From assembly GCF_042693015.1 (NCBI RefSeq), contig NZ_CP170544.1, positions 3,100,001 to 3,164,000 on the forward strand: a DNA stretch of 64,000 nt, given 5' to 3'. Below the pieces are notes generated by a model. The model saw only the letters and a program-made list of their open reading frames with translations, was not told where the DNA came from and made no database searches. Shown in pieces: positions 7,985 through 16,154 of this stretch. A program made the translations under genes and the position numbers. Every line of letters starts with the position of its first letter. Position 1 is the stretch's first letter. This stretch comes from Sphingomonas_E sp042693015. GTDB lineage: Bacteria; Pseudomonadota; Alphaproteobacteria; Sphingomonadales; Sphingomonadaceae.

Positions 7985-8347
7985 ATGAGACGAGCGCTAA
8001 AATTTGCGCTGATCTTAGGCGTCTTATTCGGCCTGTTCGGACAGATTGTCACAGTCGCCGCAAGTCCTACTATGGCAACGGCCATGAGCAGAACTGCGCC
8101 AGCGGCGATGCCCATGGACTGTGTCGGAATGATGCAAAGCGATGGTGAGAAGTCGCTGCCTTGCCAGCAGATGACCCTTGCTTGCCTGGCTGGCATGGGT
8201 TGTCTCCCCCTATTTGCGCTCGACAGCCGGTCATCCCCCCTGCCGGAAATGGTGAGCGTGGATCTGCTGCTCATTTCGCCATCCTACCCGACACTACAGG
8301 GACGATCGGCTCAGCCCGAACAGCATCCGCCCAACCCCTTGGCCTGA
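7985..8347 (+). CDS. Small secreted Cys/Met protein with PC-x3-MTLAC-x3-GC motif, copy 1
   Basis: A 120-residue protein of no family I can name. A membrane or signal segment (RRALKFALILGVLFGLFGQ) is followed by a Met-rich stretch, DCVGMM, and the motif PCQQMTLACLAGMGC near residue 58. It ends in a Pro-rich tail. The start ATG at 7985 was preferred over an ATG 45 bp upstream because it begins directly with the signal segment. The protein at 15704-16078 is a clear paralogue (same GLFGQ, DC-x2-MM and MTLAC elements). Both copies are followed by a gene for a protein with a PQYGPRA motif. Four conserved Cys and many Met, in a copper locus, suggest periplasmic or membrane copper handling. Function is inferred only. 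Confidence 0.75.
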   Translation: MRRALKFALILGVLFGLFGQIVTVAASPTMATAMSRTAPAAMPMDCVGMMQSDGEKSLPCQQMTLACLAGMGCLPLFALDSRSSPLPEMVSVDLLLISPSYPTLQGRSAQPEQHPPNPLA

Positions 8348-8444
8348 ATTCGCCAGGCGAACTCTCCTAAGCACTGGACAGCGCCGCGCGCTGCCCACCC
8401 TTTGGGGCCGGTTTGCCCAAGGCACTTTCAGTCCAAGGAGAGGA

Positions 8445-8786
8445 ATGATGAAAACCTTAATATTCAGCGCTTCGGCGGCCGCATTCACGATGCTCGTCGC
8501 CGTCCCGATTCCGGCATTGGCACAGGCAGATGTCGAGAAACCGGCCACCATCAAATGCGAGTGGCAACCCCAGGCTCCTGGTCCGCGTGCGCCGCTGAGT
8601 GCGCGGGTCTGCAAGAAGGTCGCCGACCCGCGCGATCAGATGACAGGGATCGGCGGACCGGAATGCGATCCCGCTTATACCGGCAAGACTGGCCGTTATG
8701 TGTGGCGGTCGCGGCCGCAATATGGTCCGCGCGCGCCTCTGCAGGGGCCGGTCCGCGTTTGGGTCGATGGGAGCGATGTCTGCTGA
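8445..8786 (+). CDS. Small periplasmic protein with PQYGPRA/RVWV motif, copy 1
   Basis: A 113-residue exported protein with signal peptide ending ALAQA, preceded by a good AAGGAG ribosome site; a second ATG at 8448 is better spaced. The mature protein has paired cysteines (KCEW, RVCKK, PECDP, SDVC) and a C-terminal block, WRSRPQYGPRAPLQ then VRVWV. That block is shared with the protein at 15316-15600 (WKSVPQYGPRA, RRVWV). It follows the MTLAC-motif gene at 7985 in the same order as the second pair. No known domain is recognised. A convergent hairpin at 8876-8906 lies 90 bp downstream. Role in copper or other metal binding is inferred from setting and paralogy. Confidence 0.72.
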   Translation: MMKTLIFSASAAAFTMLVAVPIPALAQADVEKPATIKCEWQPQAPGPRAPLSARVCKKVADPRDQMTGIGGPECDPAYTGKTGRYVWRSRPQYGPRAPLQGPVRVWVDGSDVC

Positions 8787-8875
8787 TGGCGTGATGTGAC
8801 GGCGAGGTGCTAACTCGCCCTCGCCGTCGATCATGGATCGGGCGATATTGCCTGTTCCAAACTTGTTGGAGCGCT

Positions 8876-8906
8876 TCGGGAGGCGCCTTTTTTTGGCTCC
8901 TCCCGA
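8876..8906. terminator. Bidirectional hairpin terminator between convergent genes
   Basis: A 12-bp stem with one mismatch (TCGGGAGGCGCC / GGCTCCTCCCGA) encloses a loop of seven T (plus strand). It lies between the convergent ends of the genes at 8445-8786 and 8923-9312. TTTT follows on the plus strand. Confidence 0.6.
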
Positions 8907-8922
8907 GGCATTTTGTCCCTGT

Positions 8923-9312
8923 CTACTGCTTCCGGATGGCCGTCACCTCGCCGGCGCCGTCCTTGAGCGCGAGATCGAAGGCGACCTTGTCGCCCACCTT
9001 GACCGCATCGGTGATCGTTGGCGCGGCCTTGAACGCCATCGTCATCGCCGGCCATTTGGCTTCGGGGATCGGGCCATGGTCGAGCGTGATCGTGCCCGCG
9101 GCCTTGTCGATCGCGGTGACCGTGCCATGGCCCTTGGCCATGATCGGCGCCGTGGACGCCGGGGCCATCGCCATGTTGCCCATGTCGCTGCTCATGGCTG
9201 CGGCGGGCGCCGCCTGGTTGGTCTCGGTCGCGATTGGCGTCTCCGCCTTCTTGCCGCACGCGGCAGTCAGGGCGGCAAGGCCGAGGGCAATGGTCAGTCG
9301 TGCATAGTTCAT
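8923..9312 (-). CDS. cusF: CusF-type periplasmic copper/silver-binding protein
   Basis: A 129-residue exported, probably lipid-anchored protein (LTAAC near residue 19). After a Met-rich linker comes a CusF domain with the ligand pattern H-x7-W-x2-M-x-M (HGPIPEAKWPAMTM), the set used by CusF to bind Cu(I)/Ag(I) with a tryptophan cation-pi contact. It follows cusA by 17 bp and has its own AAGGAG ribosome site. It should ferry Cu(I) or Ag(I) to the CusCBA complex. A second CusF domain is fused to the C-terminus of the CusB protein encoded in the same operon. Confidence 0.9.
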   Translation of the reverse strand: MNYARLTIALGLAALTAACGKKAETPIATETNQAAPAAAMSSDMGNMAMAPASTAPIMAKGHGTVTAIDKAAGTITLDHGPIPEAKWPAMTMAFKAAPTITDAVKVGDKVAFDLALKDGAGEVTAIRKQ

Positions 9313-9329
9313 GGTCTTCTCCTTGCAGG

Positions 9330-12300
9330 TTAAACGGGTTGAGGTATCGGCTTGGTTTTCGGCCGGCGTAGCAGCAGATAGGCGGCGGGCAGGACGAACA
9401 TCGACAGCAGCGGCGCGGTCAGCATGCCGCCGATCATCGGCGCCGCGATCCGGCTCATGACCTCAGAGCCGGCGCCCGATCCGAGCAAGATCGGCAGCAG
9501 GCCGGCAAGGATCACAGCGACCGTCATCGCCTTGGGCCGGACGCGAAGCAGCGCGCCCTCGCGCACCGCCGTTTCGACCTGCCCGGCATCCGGATCGACG
9601 CCCCGCTCTTCGAGCGCGTTCTTAAGATAGATCAGCATCACCACGCCGAACTCGGCGGAGACGCCGGCGAGCGCGATGAACCCGACCCCGGTCGCGACCG
9701 ACTGGTTGAAGCCGAGCAGGTAGAGGATCCAGATGCCACCGGTGAGCGCGAACGGCAGCGTGCCCATGATCAGCGCCGCTTCGTCGAAGCGCCGGAAGAT
9801 CATGTAGAGCAGGACGAAGATGATGAGCAGCGTCGCGGGTACGACCAGCTTGAGTTTCTCGACCGCGCGCTGGAGATATTCGAACTGGCCGGAATAGGCG
9901 ATGCTGACGCCGGGCGAGAGCCTGACCTGTTTCGCGACTGCGCGTTGCAGGTCGCCGACGACCGAGGCGAGATCGCGCCCGCGCACGTCGACATAGACCC
10001 AGGTCGAGGGCCGCGCATTCTCGGTCTTGAGCATTGGCGGTCCTTCGGCGATCGATATGTCCGCCACCGTACCGAGCGTGATCTGCTGGCCCGATGGCGT
10101 CAGGACCGGCAAGGTCCGCAACCCCTCCAGGCTGTCGCGCAATTCGCGCGGATAGCGCACGCTGATCGGATAGCGGGCCAGCCCCTCGACCGTCTCGCCG
10201 ATGGTCTCGCCGCCGATCGCGCCCGAGACGATCGATTGCACGTCGGCGATGTTGAGCCCGAACCGCGCCGCGGCGGCGCGGTCGATATCGACATCGACAT
10301 AGCGTCCGCCGGTCAGTCGTTCGGCCAGTGCCGAGCTGACGCCGGGCACGGTCTTGGCGACGGTCTCGACATCGTGCGCGATGCGATCAAGCTGGGCGAG
10401 ATCGGCACCCGACACCTTGACCCCGATCGGACTCTTGATGCCGGTCGCCAGCATGTCGATGCGGTTGCGGATCGGCGGCACCCAGACATTGGCGAGGCCG
10501 GGAAGCTTCACTGTCCGGTCCAGCTCCTCGACCAGTTTCTCGGGCGTCATCCCCGCCCGCCATTGGTCGCGCGGCTTGAACTGTATGGTGGTCTCGAACA
10601 TCTCGAGCGGCGCCGGATCGGTGGCGGTCTCGGCGCGGCCGGCCTTGCCGAACACGCTCTCGACCTCGGGCACTGTCTTGATCAACCGATCGGTCTGCTG
10701 GAGCAGTTGCGAGGCCTTCGCCGCCGACAGCCCAGGTAGCGCGGAGGGCATGTAGAGCAGGTCGCCCTCGTCGAGGTTGGGCATGAACTCGCCGCCGAGC
10801 CGGGTGAGCGGCCAAGCCGTGGTCGCGAACACCAAGGCCGCGATCAGCAGCACGGTCTTCGGCCGCTCCATCGTCCAGTCGATCGCGGGGCGGTAGAGGT
10901 TGGTCAGCCAGCGATTGACTGGATTGGCCTGCTCGGCCGGGATACGGCCCCGGATCAGCCAGCCCATCAGGATCGGCACCAGGGTCACCGACAGGATCGC
11001 CGCCGACGCCATTGCATAGGTCTTGGTGAAGGCGAGCGGCGCGAACAGCCGGCCTTCCTGCGCCTCCAAAGTGAACACCGGAATGAAGGAGAGCGTGATG
11101 ATCAGCAGGCTGAAGAACAGGGCCGGTCCGACCTCGGCAGCCGCATCGGTAATCACCGTCCAGCGCGTTTCGCCGGCCAGCGTCTCGCCGGGATGGTCAT
11201 GCTCCCAGCGCTCGATCTTCTTGTGGGCGTTCTCGATCATCACCACCGCCGCATCGACCATCGCGCCGATCGCGATCGCAATGCCGCCCAGCGACATGAT
11301 GTTGGCATTCACCCCCTGGAATCGCATGACGACGAACGCGGCGAGCACGCCCAGCGGCAGGGTCAGGATCGCGACCAATGCCGAACGGACGTGCCAGAGG
11401 AACAGGCCGCAGACCAATGCCACGACAATGAACTCCTCGACCAGCTTGTGGGTGAGATTCTCGACCGCACGGTCGATGAGCTGCGAGCGGTCATAGACCG
11501 TCACCACCTCGACGCCGGGCGGCAGGCCTTTTTTGAGCTCGGCGAGCTTGTCCTTGACCGCCGCGATCGTCTCGCGGGCATTCTTGCCGGAACGCAGGAT
11601 GACGACGCCGCCGGCGACCTCGCCTTCGCCGTTCAGTTCGGCGATGCCGCGCCGCATCTCGGGACCAATCTGGATATTGGCAACATCACCTAGCCGCACC
11701 GGCACGCCACCGGCCGTCGTCTTCAACGGGATCGCCCGGAAGTCGTCGAGCGACTTCAGATAGCCCGAGGCGCGGACCATATATTCGGCCTCGGCCATCT
11801 CCAGCACCGAGCCGCCCGCTTCCTGATTGGCCTTCTGAATGGCATCGACGGCCTGGGCATGGGTGATGCCGTAGGCGGCGAGTTTCACGGGATCGAGCAG
11901 CACCTGGTATTGCTTGACCATGCCGCCGATGCTGGCGACCTCGGCGACGCCCGTCACGGTCTTCAATTCGTAGCGCAGGAACCAGTCCTGAAGTCCACGG
12001 AGCTGCGACAGGTCGTGGCGCCCGCTACGATCAACCAGCGCATATTCATAGACCCAGCCGACCCCGGTCGCGTCCGGCCCCAGCGCGCTGCGGGCGCTCG
12101 CCGGCAAGCGCCCCTGCACCTGGTTGAGATATTCGAGGACGCGGCTGCGCGCCCAATAGAGGTCGGTACCGTCCTCGAAGATCACATAGACGAAGCTGTC
12201 GCCGAAGAAGGAATAGCCGCGCACCGTCTTGGCGCCCGGCACCGAGAGCATGGTGGTGGTCAGCGGATAGGTGACCTGGTTCTCGACGATCTGCGGCGCC

Positions 12301-12467
12301 TGTCCCGGATAGGAAGTGCGGATCACGACCTGCACGTCGGACAGGTCGGGCAAGGCGTCGATCGGCGTCGAGCGCACCGCCCATAGACCGGCGCCAACCA
12401 GCGCCAGCATGCCGATCAGGACAAAGAAGCGATTCCTGACCGACCAGCGGATGAGATGGGCGATCAC
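9330..12467 (-). CDS. cusA: CusA-type heavy-metal RND efflux pump, inner-membrane subunit
   Basis: A 1045-residue proton-driven resistance-nodulation-division pump of normal length for the heavy-metal (HME) branch. The N-terminus (VRNRFFVLIGMLALVGAGLW) is the first transmembrane helix. Two large periplasmic loops and two six-helix bundles follow, and helix four carries the acidic proton-relay motif GAMVDAAVVMIENAHK typical of CusA/CzcA. The GTG start overlaps the stop of cusB (GTGA). Together with CusC, CusB and CusF it should expel Cu(I)/Ag(I) from periplasm and cytoplasm. Copper rather than zinc is inferred from the CusF domains and CusB metal motif. Confidence 0.93.
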   Translation of the reverse strand: MIAHLIRWSVRNRFFVLIGMLALVGAGLWAVRSTPIDALPDLSDVQVVIRTSYPGQAPQIVENQVTYPLTTTMLSVPGAKTVRGYSFFGDSFVYVIFEDGTDLYWARSRVLEYLNQVQGRLPASARSALGPDATGVGWVYEYALVDRSGRHDLSQLRGLQDWFLRYELKTVTGVAEVASIGGMVKQYQVLLDPVKLAAYGITHAQAVDAIQKANQEAGGSVLEMAEAEYMVRASGYLKSLDDFRAIPLKTTAGGVPVRLGDVANIQIGPEMRRGIAELNGEGEVAGGVVILRSGKNARETIAAVKDKLAELKKGLPPGVEVVTVYDRSQLIDRAVENLTHKLVEEFIVVALVCGLFLWHVRSALVAILTLPLGVLAAFVVMRFQGVNANIMSLGGIAIAIGAMVDAAVVMIENAHKKIERWEHDHPGETLAGETRWTVITDAAAEVGPALFFSLLIITLSFIPVFTLEAQEGRLFAPLAFTKTYAMASAAILSVTLVPILMGWLIRGRIPAEQANPVNRWLTNLYRPAIDWTMERPKTVLLIAALVFATTAWPLTRLGGEFMPNLDEGDLLYMPSALPGLSAAKASQLLQQTDRLIKTVPEVESVFGKAGRAETATDPAPLEMFETTIQFKPRDQWRAGMTPEKLVEELDRTVKLPGLANVWVPPIRNRIDMLATGIKSPIGVKVSGADLAQLDRIAHDVETVAKTVPGVSSALAERLTGGRYVDVDIDRAAAARFGLNIADVQSIVSGAIGGETIGETVEGLARYPISVRYPRELRDSLEGLRTLPVLTPSGQQITLGTVADISIAEGPPMLKTENARPSTWVYVDVRGRDLASVVGDLQRAVAKQVRLSPGVSIAYSGQFEYLQRAVEKLKLVVPATLLIIFVLLYMIFRRFDEAALIMGTLPFALTGGIWILYLLGFNQSVATGVGFIALAGVSAEFGVVMLIYLKNALEERGVDPDAGQVETAVREGALLRVRPKAMTVAVILAGLLPILLGSGAGSEVMSRIAAPMIGGMLTAPLLSMFVLPAAYLLLRRPKTKPIPQPV

Positions 12468-13954
12468 TGGCCCGCCACCTTGGCCATGCGCCGCACGGTC
12501 GGCCCCGCCGGCGGTCGATCGAAGCCGAAGCGGACACGATCGCCCGTCTTCAGGCCACGCGCGATCATCGGATCGGGAAGCTGGAAGGTCATCGTCATCG
12601 CCGGCCAGCCGATGGCGGGCACCGGCTCGTGGCTGAGCGTCACCGAATTGGCGGTGAGCTGCTCGATCTTGCCGACCGTCTCGTAGAGCGCGGCTGGAGC
12701 GGCGGGCTTGCCAGCCGCCGGCGGCGTACCGCCACCGATCGGCCGTGCTTCCATACCGGAAAGACTCGCCTCGGAATCGATCAGGAACTGCCCCGACGCG
12801 ACGATCTTCTCGCCTTCGGCTAGGCCCGCCAGGATTTCAGTGTCGTCACCGGCTTCGCGGCCCGTCTGAACCTCGGCAGGCCGGAAGCGCCCCTTGTCGA
12901 GCGCCAGCATCACCAATGTCCGCTTGCCGGTGCGGATCAGCGCTTCGGATGGGACCAGCAGCGCAGGCTGCGCGCTGCCACCGAACGAGACAGTGGCGAA
13001 CATGCCGGGCCGCAAGCGACCACCGCGATTGGGAAGCTCGATCCGCACGGTCAGCGTCCGGCTGTCGGCCTGTGTCTGAGGCAGGATCGCGGAAACACGG
13101 CCCGACAAGGTCTCGCCGGGGAACGCCGCGAGCGTTGCCTGCACGGTTTGCCCGGGCCTGAGCGGACCGGCGATCGCCTCGGGCACGGCGGCATTGAGCC
13201 AGACCGTGCCGAGACCGTTCACCTCGGCGAGCGTTTGTCCTGCCGTCAGGGTCATGCCTGCGCGCACGTCCAACGTCTTGATCACACCCCCGGTTGGCGT
13301 GGAGATCGTCACGACATTGTGCGGCCGCCCCGTCCGCTCGACCGATGCGATCGTGCCCGACGACATGCCGAGCAGCATGAGCCGCTGGCGCGCCGCCTGG
13401 GTCAGCGCCGCATTCCCGGTGCGGCGGACCGCGAGAAACTCGGCCTGCGCGCCGCCCCACTCCGGCACCAGGATATCGGCGAGCGGCGCCCCCGCGCCGA
13501 CCACGTCACCCGGCGCGCGACCATAAACCCGCTGGACGAAGCCTGCTGCGCGCGCCTGGACGATCGCGACATCGCGTTGGTTGAAGTCGATCGTGCCGGT
13601 GGCGGTGATGCTGCTCGCCAGTTCGCCGCGCCGGACAGCAGCCGTGCGCAATCCAAGCGTTTGCGAGGTAGCCGGATCAATCCGGACGCCGGGGGCATCG
13701 CCGCCTCCTTCATCGCCATATTTGGGGACAAGCTGCATATCCATGAACGGCGATTTGCCCGGCTTGTCGAAATGCTGCGACGGGACCATCGGATCATACC
13801 AGTAGAGCGGCTTGCGGCCGGCATCGGCGGTTTGCGCAGGAGCAGTTTCGCTCCCGCCGAGATGGGCAATGCCATAGCCCGCGCCACCGGCGAGGAGTGC
13901 GAGCGCTGCGGCGGCTAGACCCAGCCGGACACGGGGCGATATCTCAAGGCTCAT
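12464..13954 (-). CDS. cusB: CusB-type RND adaptor with C-terminal CusF domain
   Basis: A 496-residue periplasmic adaptor. After the membrane anchor comes the heavy-metal-binding segment WYDPMVPSQHFDKPGKSPF with MDMQLVP (residues about 50-78), which in Cus systems receives metal. Lipoyl, hairpin and beta-barrel domains follow. The last 80 residues form an extra CusF-like domain with H-x7-W-x2-M-x-M (HEPVPAIGWPAMTM). Fused CusF domains are known in some CusB proteins, but here a free CusF is encoded as well. It overlaps cusC and cusA by 4 bp on either side, so the three are translationally coupled. Confidence 0.93.
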   Translation of the reverse strand: MSLEISPRVRLGLAAAALALLAGGAGYGIAHLGGSETAPAQTADAGRKPLYWYDPMVPSQHFDKPGKSPFMDMQLVPKYGDEGGGDAPGVRIDPATSQTLGLRTAAVRRGELASSITATGTIDFNQRDVAIVQARAAGFVQRVYGRAPGDVVGAGAPLADILVPEWGGAQAEFLAVRRTGNAALTQAARQRLMLLGMSSGTIASVERTGRPHNVVTISTPTGGVIKTLDVRAGMTLTAGQTLAEVNGLGTVWLNAAVPEAIAGPLRPGQTVQATLAAFPGETLSGRVSAILPQTQADSRTLTVRIELPNRGGRLRPGMFATVSFGGSAQPALLVPSEALIRTGKRTLVMLALDKGRFRPAEVQTGREAGDDTEILAGLAEGEKIVASGQFLIDSEASLSGMEARPIGGGTPPAAGKPAAPAALYETVGKIEQLTANSVTLSHEPVPAIGWPAMTMTFQLPDPMIARGLKTGDRVRFGFDRPPAGPTVRRMAKVAGQ

Positions 13955-15180
13955 CGGTCTTCGCTCCGGTAGGTGAGGGTCAATCGGGCACCGTCGGCGG
14001 CGACCAGGGCCTCGCGATCAAGGGTGTTGAGAGAAGCGTCGGCAAGCACGGCATAGGCGTCGGCGATATCGACGAGACTGGCCCGCCCTGCCGCGTAGCT
14101 GGCGGTTTCCAGTTTGACGCGCTGTTCGGCAAGCGGCTGCAACGTGTCCCGCGCGCGCATCCACTGCTCATGATGCATGACGTGATCGGCCAGATCGGCC
14201 TCGAGGTCGGCGGCGAGCGCGCGCCGGGCTGCTTCGCGTTCAGCCAGGATGCGGCCAGCATTGGCCTGGGCCGCGGCGATCCCGGCATTCTGGCGATTGC
14301 GGGTGAAGAACGGCAGGCTGACCGTCACCCCGGCGGAGACATAGTCGCCGAAACGGGGATCGCGGCGTTGATAGGCCAGGTTGACACCAAAGTCGGAGCG
14401 TCGGCCGGCATCGGCCACGCGGACATCGGCATCCGCCTGGCCGGCCTGAGCATCGATCATCCGAATCGTCGGTTGACGATCGAGGCCCGCTCGCAGGACT
14501 GCTGCATCGACCGCAAAATCGGGGATTGGCCCGGCAATCTCTGGGGCGGTCTCGCCGGTCCAGCGAGTCAGCGTCGCGCGTGCCCGTGCTACGTTCGACA
14601 CCAGCTCGCTCCGGCGATCCTGCATCGCGGCTATGGCTTGATGCCCGGCGAGCGTCTGCGCCGGCCGCGCGCTGCCCGAGGCAACCGCGCCTGGCGTCGT
14701 TCCCACCACGTGCTCGAGGCGGGACAGGACATCGTCGAGCGCGGCAAGCCTGCGTTCGGCATAGGCCAGGTTGATCCAGGCAAGCGCAGTACCGACCTCG
14801 ACCGTGCGCGCCTCGGCGGCAGTATCGGCCTCGGCCGCCTTGATATCGCTATCGGCGCGCGCCTGCTGGGCATGGCGCTTGGCGAGGTTGGGAATATCCT
14901 GGGACACGCCGACCCGCGCCATGGTGAAATCGTCCTGACTGGGCTCGAACGCGAGCGGTCCCGAGATCGGGAAGCTCTCGATGCTCACGCCGAGTGTCGG
15001 ATCGGGCAGCGCGCCGGCCGCGCCGCGCGCGGAACGCGCGGCATCGGCGCCGAGCGCCTTGGCCTTGATCGACGGCGCTTCCTGTCGGGCGCGCTGGAGC
15101 GCGGCTTCGAAGGTGAGCGGACCGGCGAACGCAACGGCTGGGATTGCCGCGAGCAGCGGCGCGCAAAGAAACAATCGCAT
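13951..15180 (-). CDS. cusC: CusC-type outer-membrane factor
   Basis: A 409-residue TolC-superfamily outer-membrane channel. The start at 15180 (ATG after CAGGAG) gives a clean signal peptide (MRLFLCAPLLAAIPAVAFAG); an ORF start 33 bp upstream would place charged residues before it. Two repeated helical OEP domains follow. It is the first of the coupled cusCBA genes and lies downstream of two small secreted-protein genes and a strong hairpin at 15236-15270. It completes the tripartite copper/silver efflux channel. Confidence 0.9.
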   Translation of the reverse strand: MRLFLCAPLLAAIPAVAFAGPLTFEAALQRARQEAPSIKAKALGADAARSARGAAGALPDPTLGVSIESFPISGPLAFEPSQDDFTMARVGVSQDIPNLAKRHAQQARADSDIKAAEADTAAEARTVEVGTALAWINLAYAERRLAALDDVLSRLEHVVGTTPGAVASGSARPAQTLAGHQAIAAMQDRRSELVSNVARARATLTRWTGETAPEIAGPIPDFAVDAAVLRAGLDRQPTIRMIDAQAGQADADVRVADAGRRSDFGVNLAYQRRDPRFGDYVSAGVTVSLPFFTRNRQNAGIAAAQANAGRILAEREAARRALAADLEADLADHVMHHEQWMRARDTLQPLAEQRVKLETASYAAGRASLVDIADAYAVLADASLNTLDREALVAADGARLTLTYRSEDR

Positions 15181-15235
15181 GAAAAACTCCTGATCGGAGG
15201 GTCGGGCCAGCATCGTGCAATATGACGGGCATGTC

Positions 15236-15270
15236 AGTGGCGGCGGAATGAAGGGAATCCCGCCGCCACT
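15236..15270. other. Perfect 11-bp stem hairpin upstream of cusC
   Basis: AGTGGCGGCGG and CCGCCGCCACT form a perfect 11-bp stem around a 13-base loop, in the 135-bp gap between the PQYGPRA gene and cusC. No T-run follows on either strand, so it is more likely an mRNA-processing, stability or attenuation element than a simple terminator. Confidence 0.5.
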
Positions 15271-15315
15271 GCTGGCCTAGCCGTCTATGCGACCTGAAGC
15301 GGCCAGAACCTGTGC

Positions 15316-15600
15316 CTAGCCGACCGAAGAGGCCGACGAAGGCGACGCCATGCTATGCATCTCCTTCATGCAGTCTGCGGCACTCATCTTCATCATGTCG
15401 CAGTTGCAGCTTGCCACCTGGGCGGTATCGGGCACCCAGACGCGCCGCTGAGCCGGTCCCGTGGCGCGCGGGCCATATTGCGGAACCGACTTCCACTCAT
15501 AATGACCGGATTGTTGGCTGTGGTCGGACGGGCCGGCGAATGCGGCGGCAGGTACGGCAAGGGCTACGCCCAGCAGGGCATAGAAAACACGGTTTTTCAT
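15316..15600 (-). CDS. Small periplasmic protein with PQYGPRA/RVWV motif and Cys/Met tail, copy 2
   Basis: A 94-residue exported protein. ATG 15598-15600 was chosen because AAAGGA precedes it and MKNRVFYALLGVALAVPAAA is then an ideal signal peptide. The mature part shares WKSVPQYGPRA and RRVWV with the protein at 8445-8786. It adds a C-terminal Cys/Met-rich stretch (CNCDMMKMSAADCMKEMHSM) suited to Cu(I). It lies between its MTLAC-type partner gene and cusC on the same strand. I do not recognise a named family. Periplasmic copper binding is inferred. Confidence 0.75.
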   Translation of the reverse strand: MKNRVFYALLGVALAVPAAAFAGPSDHSQQSGHYEWKSVPQYGPRATGPAQRRVWVPDTAQVASCNCDMMKMSAADCMKEMHSMASPSSASSVG

Positions 15601-15703
15601 GACTGTAATCCTTTGGCAAATCATCGTGGTGGCCGCAGGTCGGACAGGATGTCTGGGTGCGCGATAGGCGCACCGATCCTGTCAGCCTGACAGCCGGGTT
15701 CGA

Positions 15704-16078
15704 TCAGCCAAGGAGAGTCGGTGGTTCCGGTTCGGGAGTAAGCTCGCTGCCGTGCAGGACGGTGGTGGTCGTCCAGAAGGCCAGGGACGGATCAGCCGCG
15801 CGCGCCGCCAGCACCGGTGCGTCATTCCGCACGGCCATGGGAACGACGCAGCCCATTGCCGCGATGCAGGCCAGGGTCATGCCCTTGCAGGGCTTTTGCG
15901 CGGGCTGCTGTTGCTGCGCCATCATCTTCATGCAGTCTTCGGACATGCCTGAATCGGCCATCCCGGACATCGCCATCGACGCGGACACCGCAGGCGGGGC
16001 GGACGCATAAGCGACCGCCTGGCCGAACAGGCCAATCAGGGCTCCCAGAAGGAGAAAGAGACGAAGCGCGCGTTTCAC
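15704..16078 (-). CDS. Small secreted Cys/Met protein with PC-x3-MTLAC-x3-GC motif, copy 2
   Basis: A 124-residue protein starting at GTG 16076-16078. It is paralogous to 7985-8347: signal or membrane segment with GLFGQ, Met-rich spacer (SASMAMSGMADSGMSEDC), then KMM and PCKGMTLACIAAMGC, and a Pro-rich end. Four Cys are conserved between copies. It precedes the PQYGPRA gene and the cus operon. No family name is known to me. A role at the inner membrane or periplasm in copper handling is inferred. Confidence 0.75.
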   Translation of the reverse strand: MKRALRLFLLLGALIGLFGQAVAYASAPPAVSASMAMSGMADSGMSEDCMKMMAQQQQPAQKPCKGMTLACIAAMGCVVPMAVRNDAPVLAARAADPSLAFWTTTTVLHGSELTPEPEPPTLLG

Positions 16079-16087
16079 GTCGCCAGC

Positions 16088-16129
16088 AGTCTAGCCGAAA
16101 GATGTCGGTGAGACAATTCGATCTTGTCT
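16088..16129 (-). promoter_or_regulatory. Candidate promoter with overlapping inverted repeat upstream of the MTLAC/cus genes
   Basis: On the minus strand TTGTCT (16111-16116) and TAGACT (16088-16093) are 17 bp apart. The -10 ends nine bases before the GTG at 16078. The -35 lies inside the perfect inverted repeat AGACAA-N7-TTGTCT (16111-16129), which could be an operator. No matching repressor is evident. Confidence 0.35.
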
Positions 16130-16154
16130 GCCCGCATGTCGGTTGAAGCCCAGT

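Noticed and set aside
8923..9312. CusF read as a zinc or general lipoprotein
   Set aside because: The H-x7-W-x2-M-x-M ligand set matches CusF Cu(I)/Ag(I) binding and the gene follows cusA.
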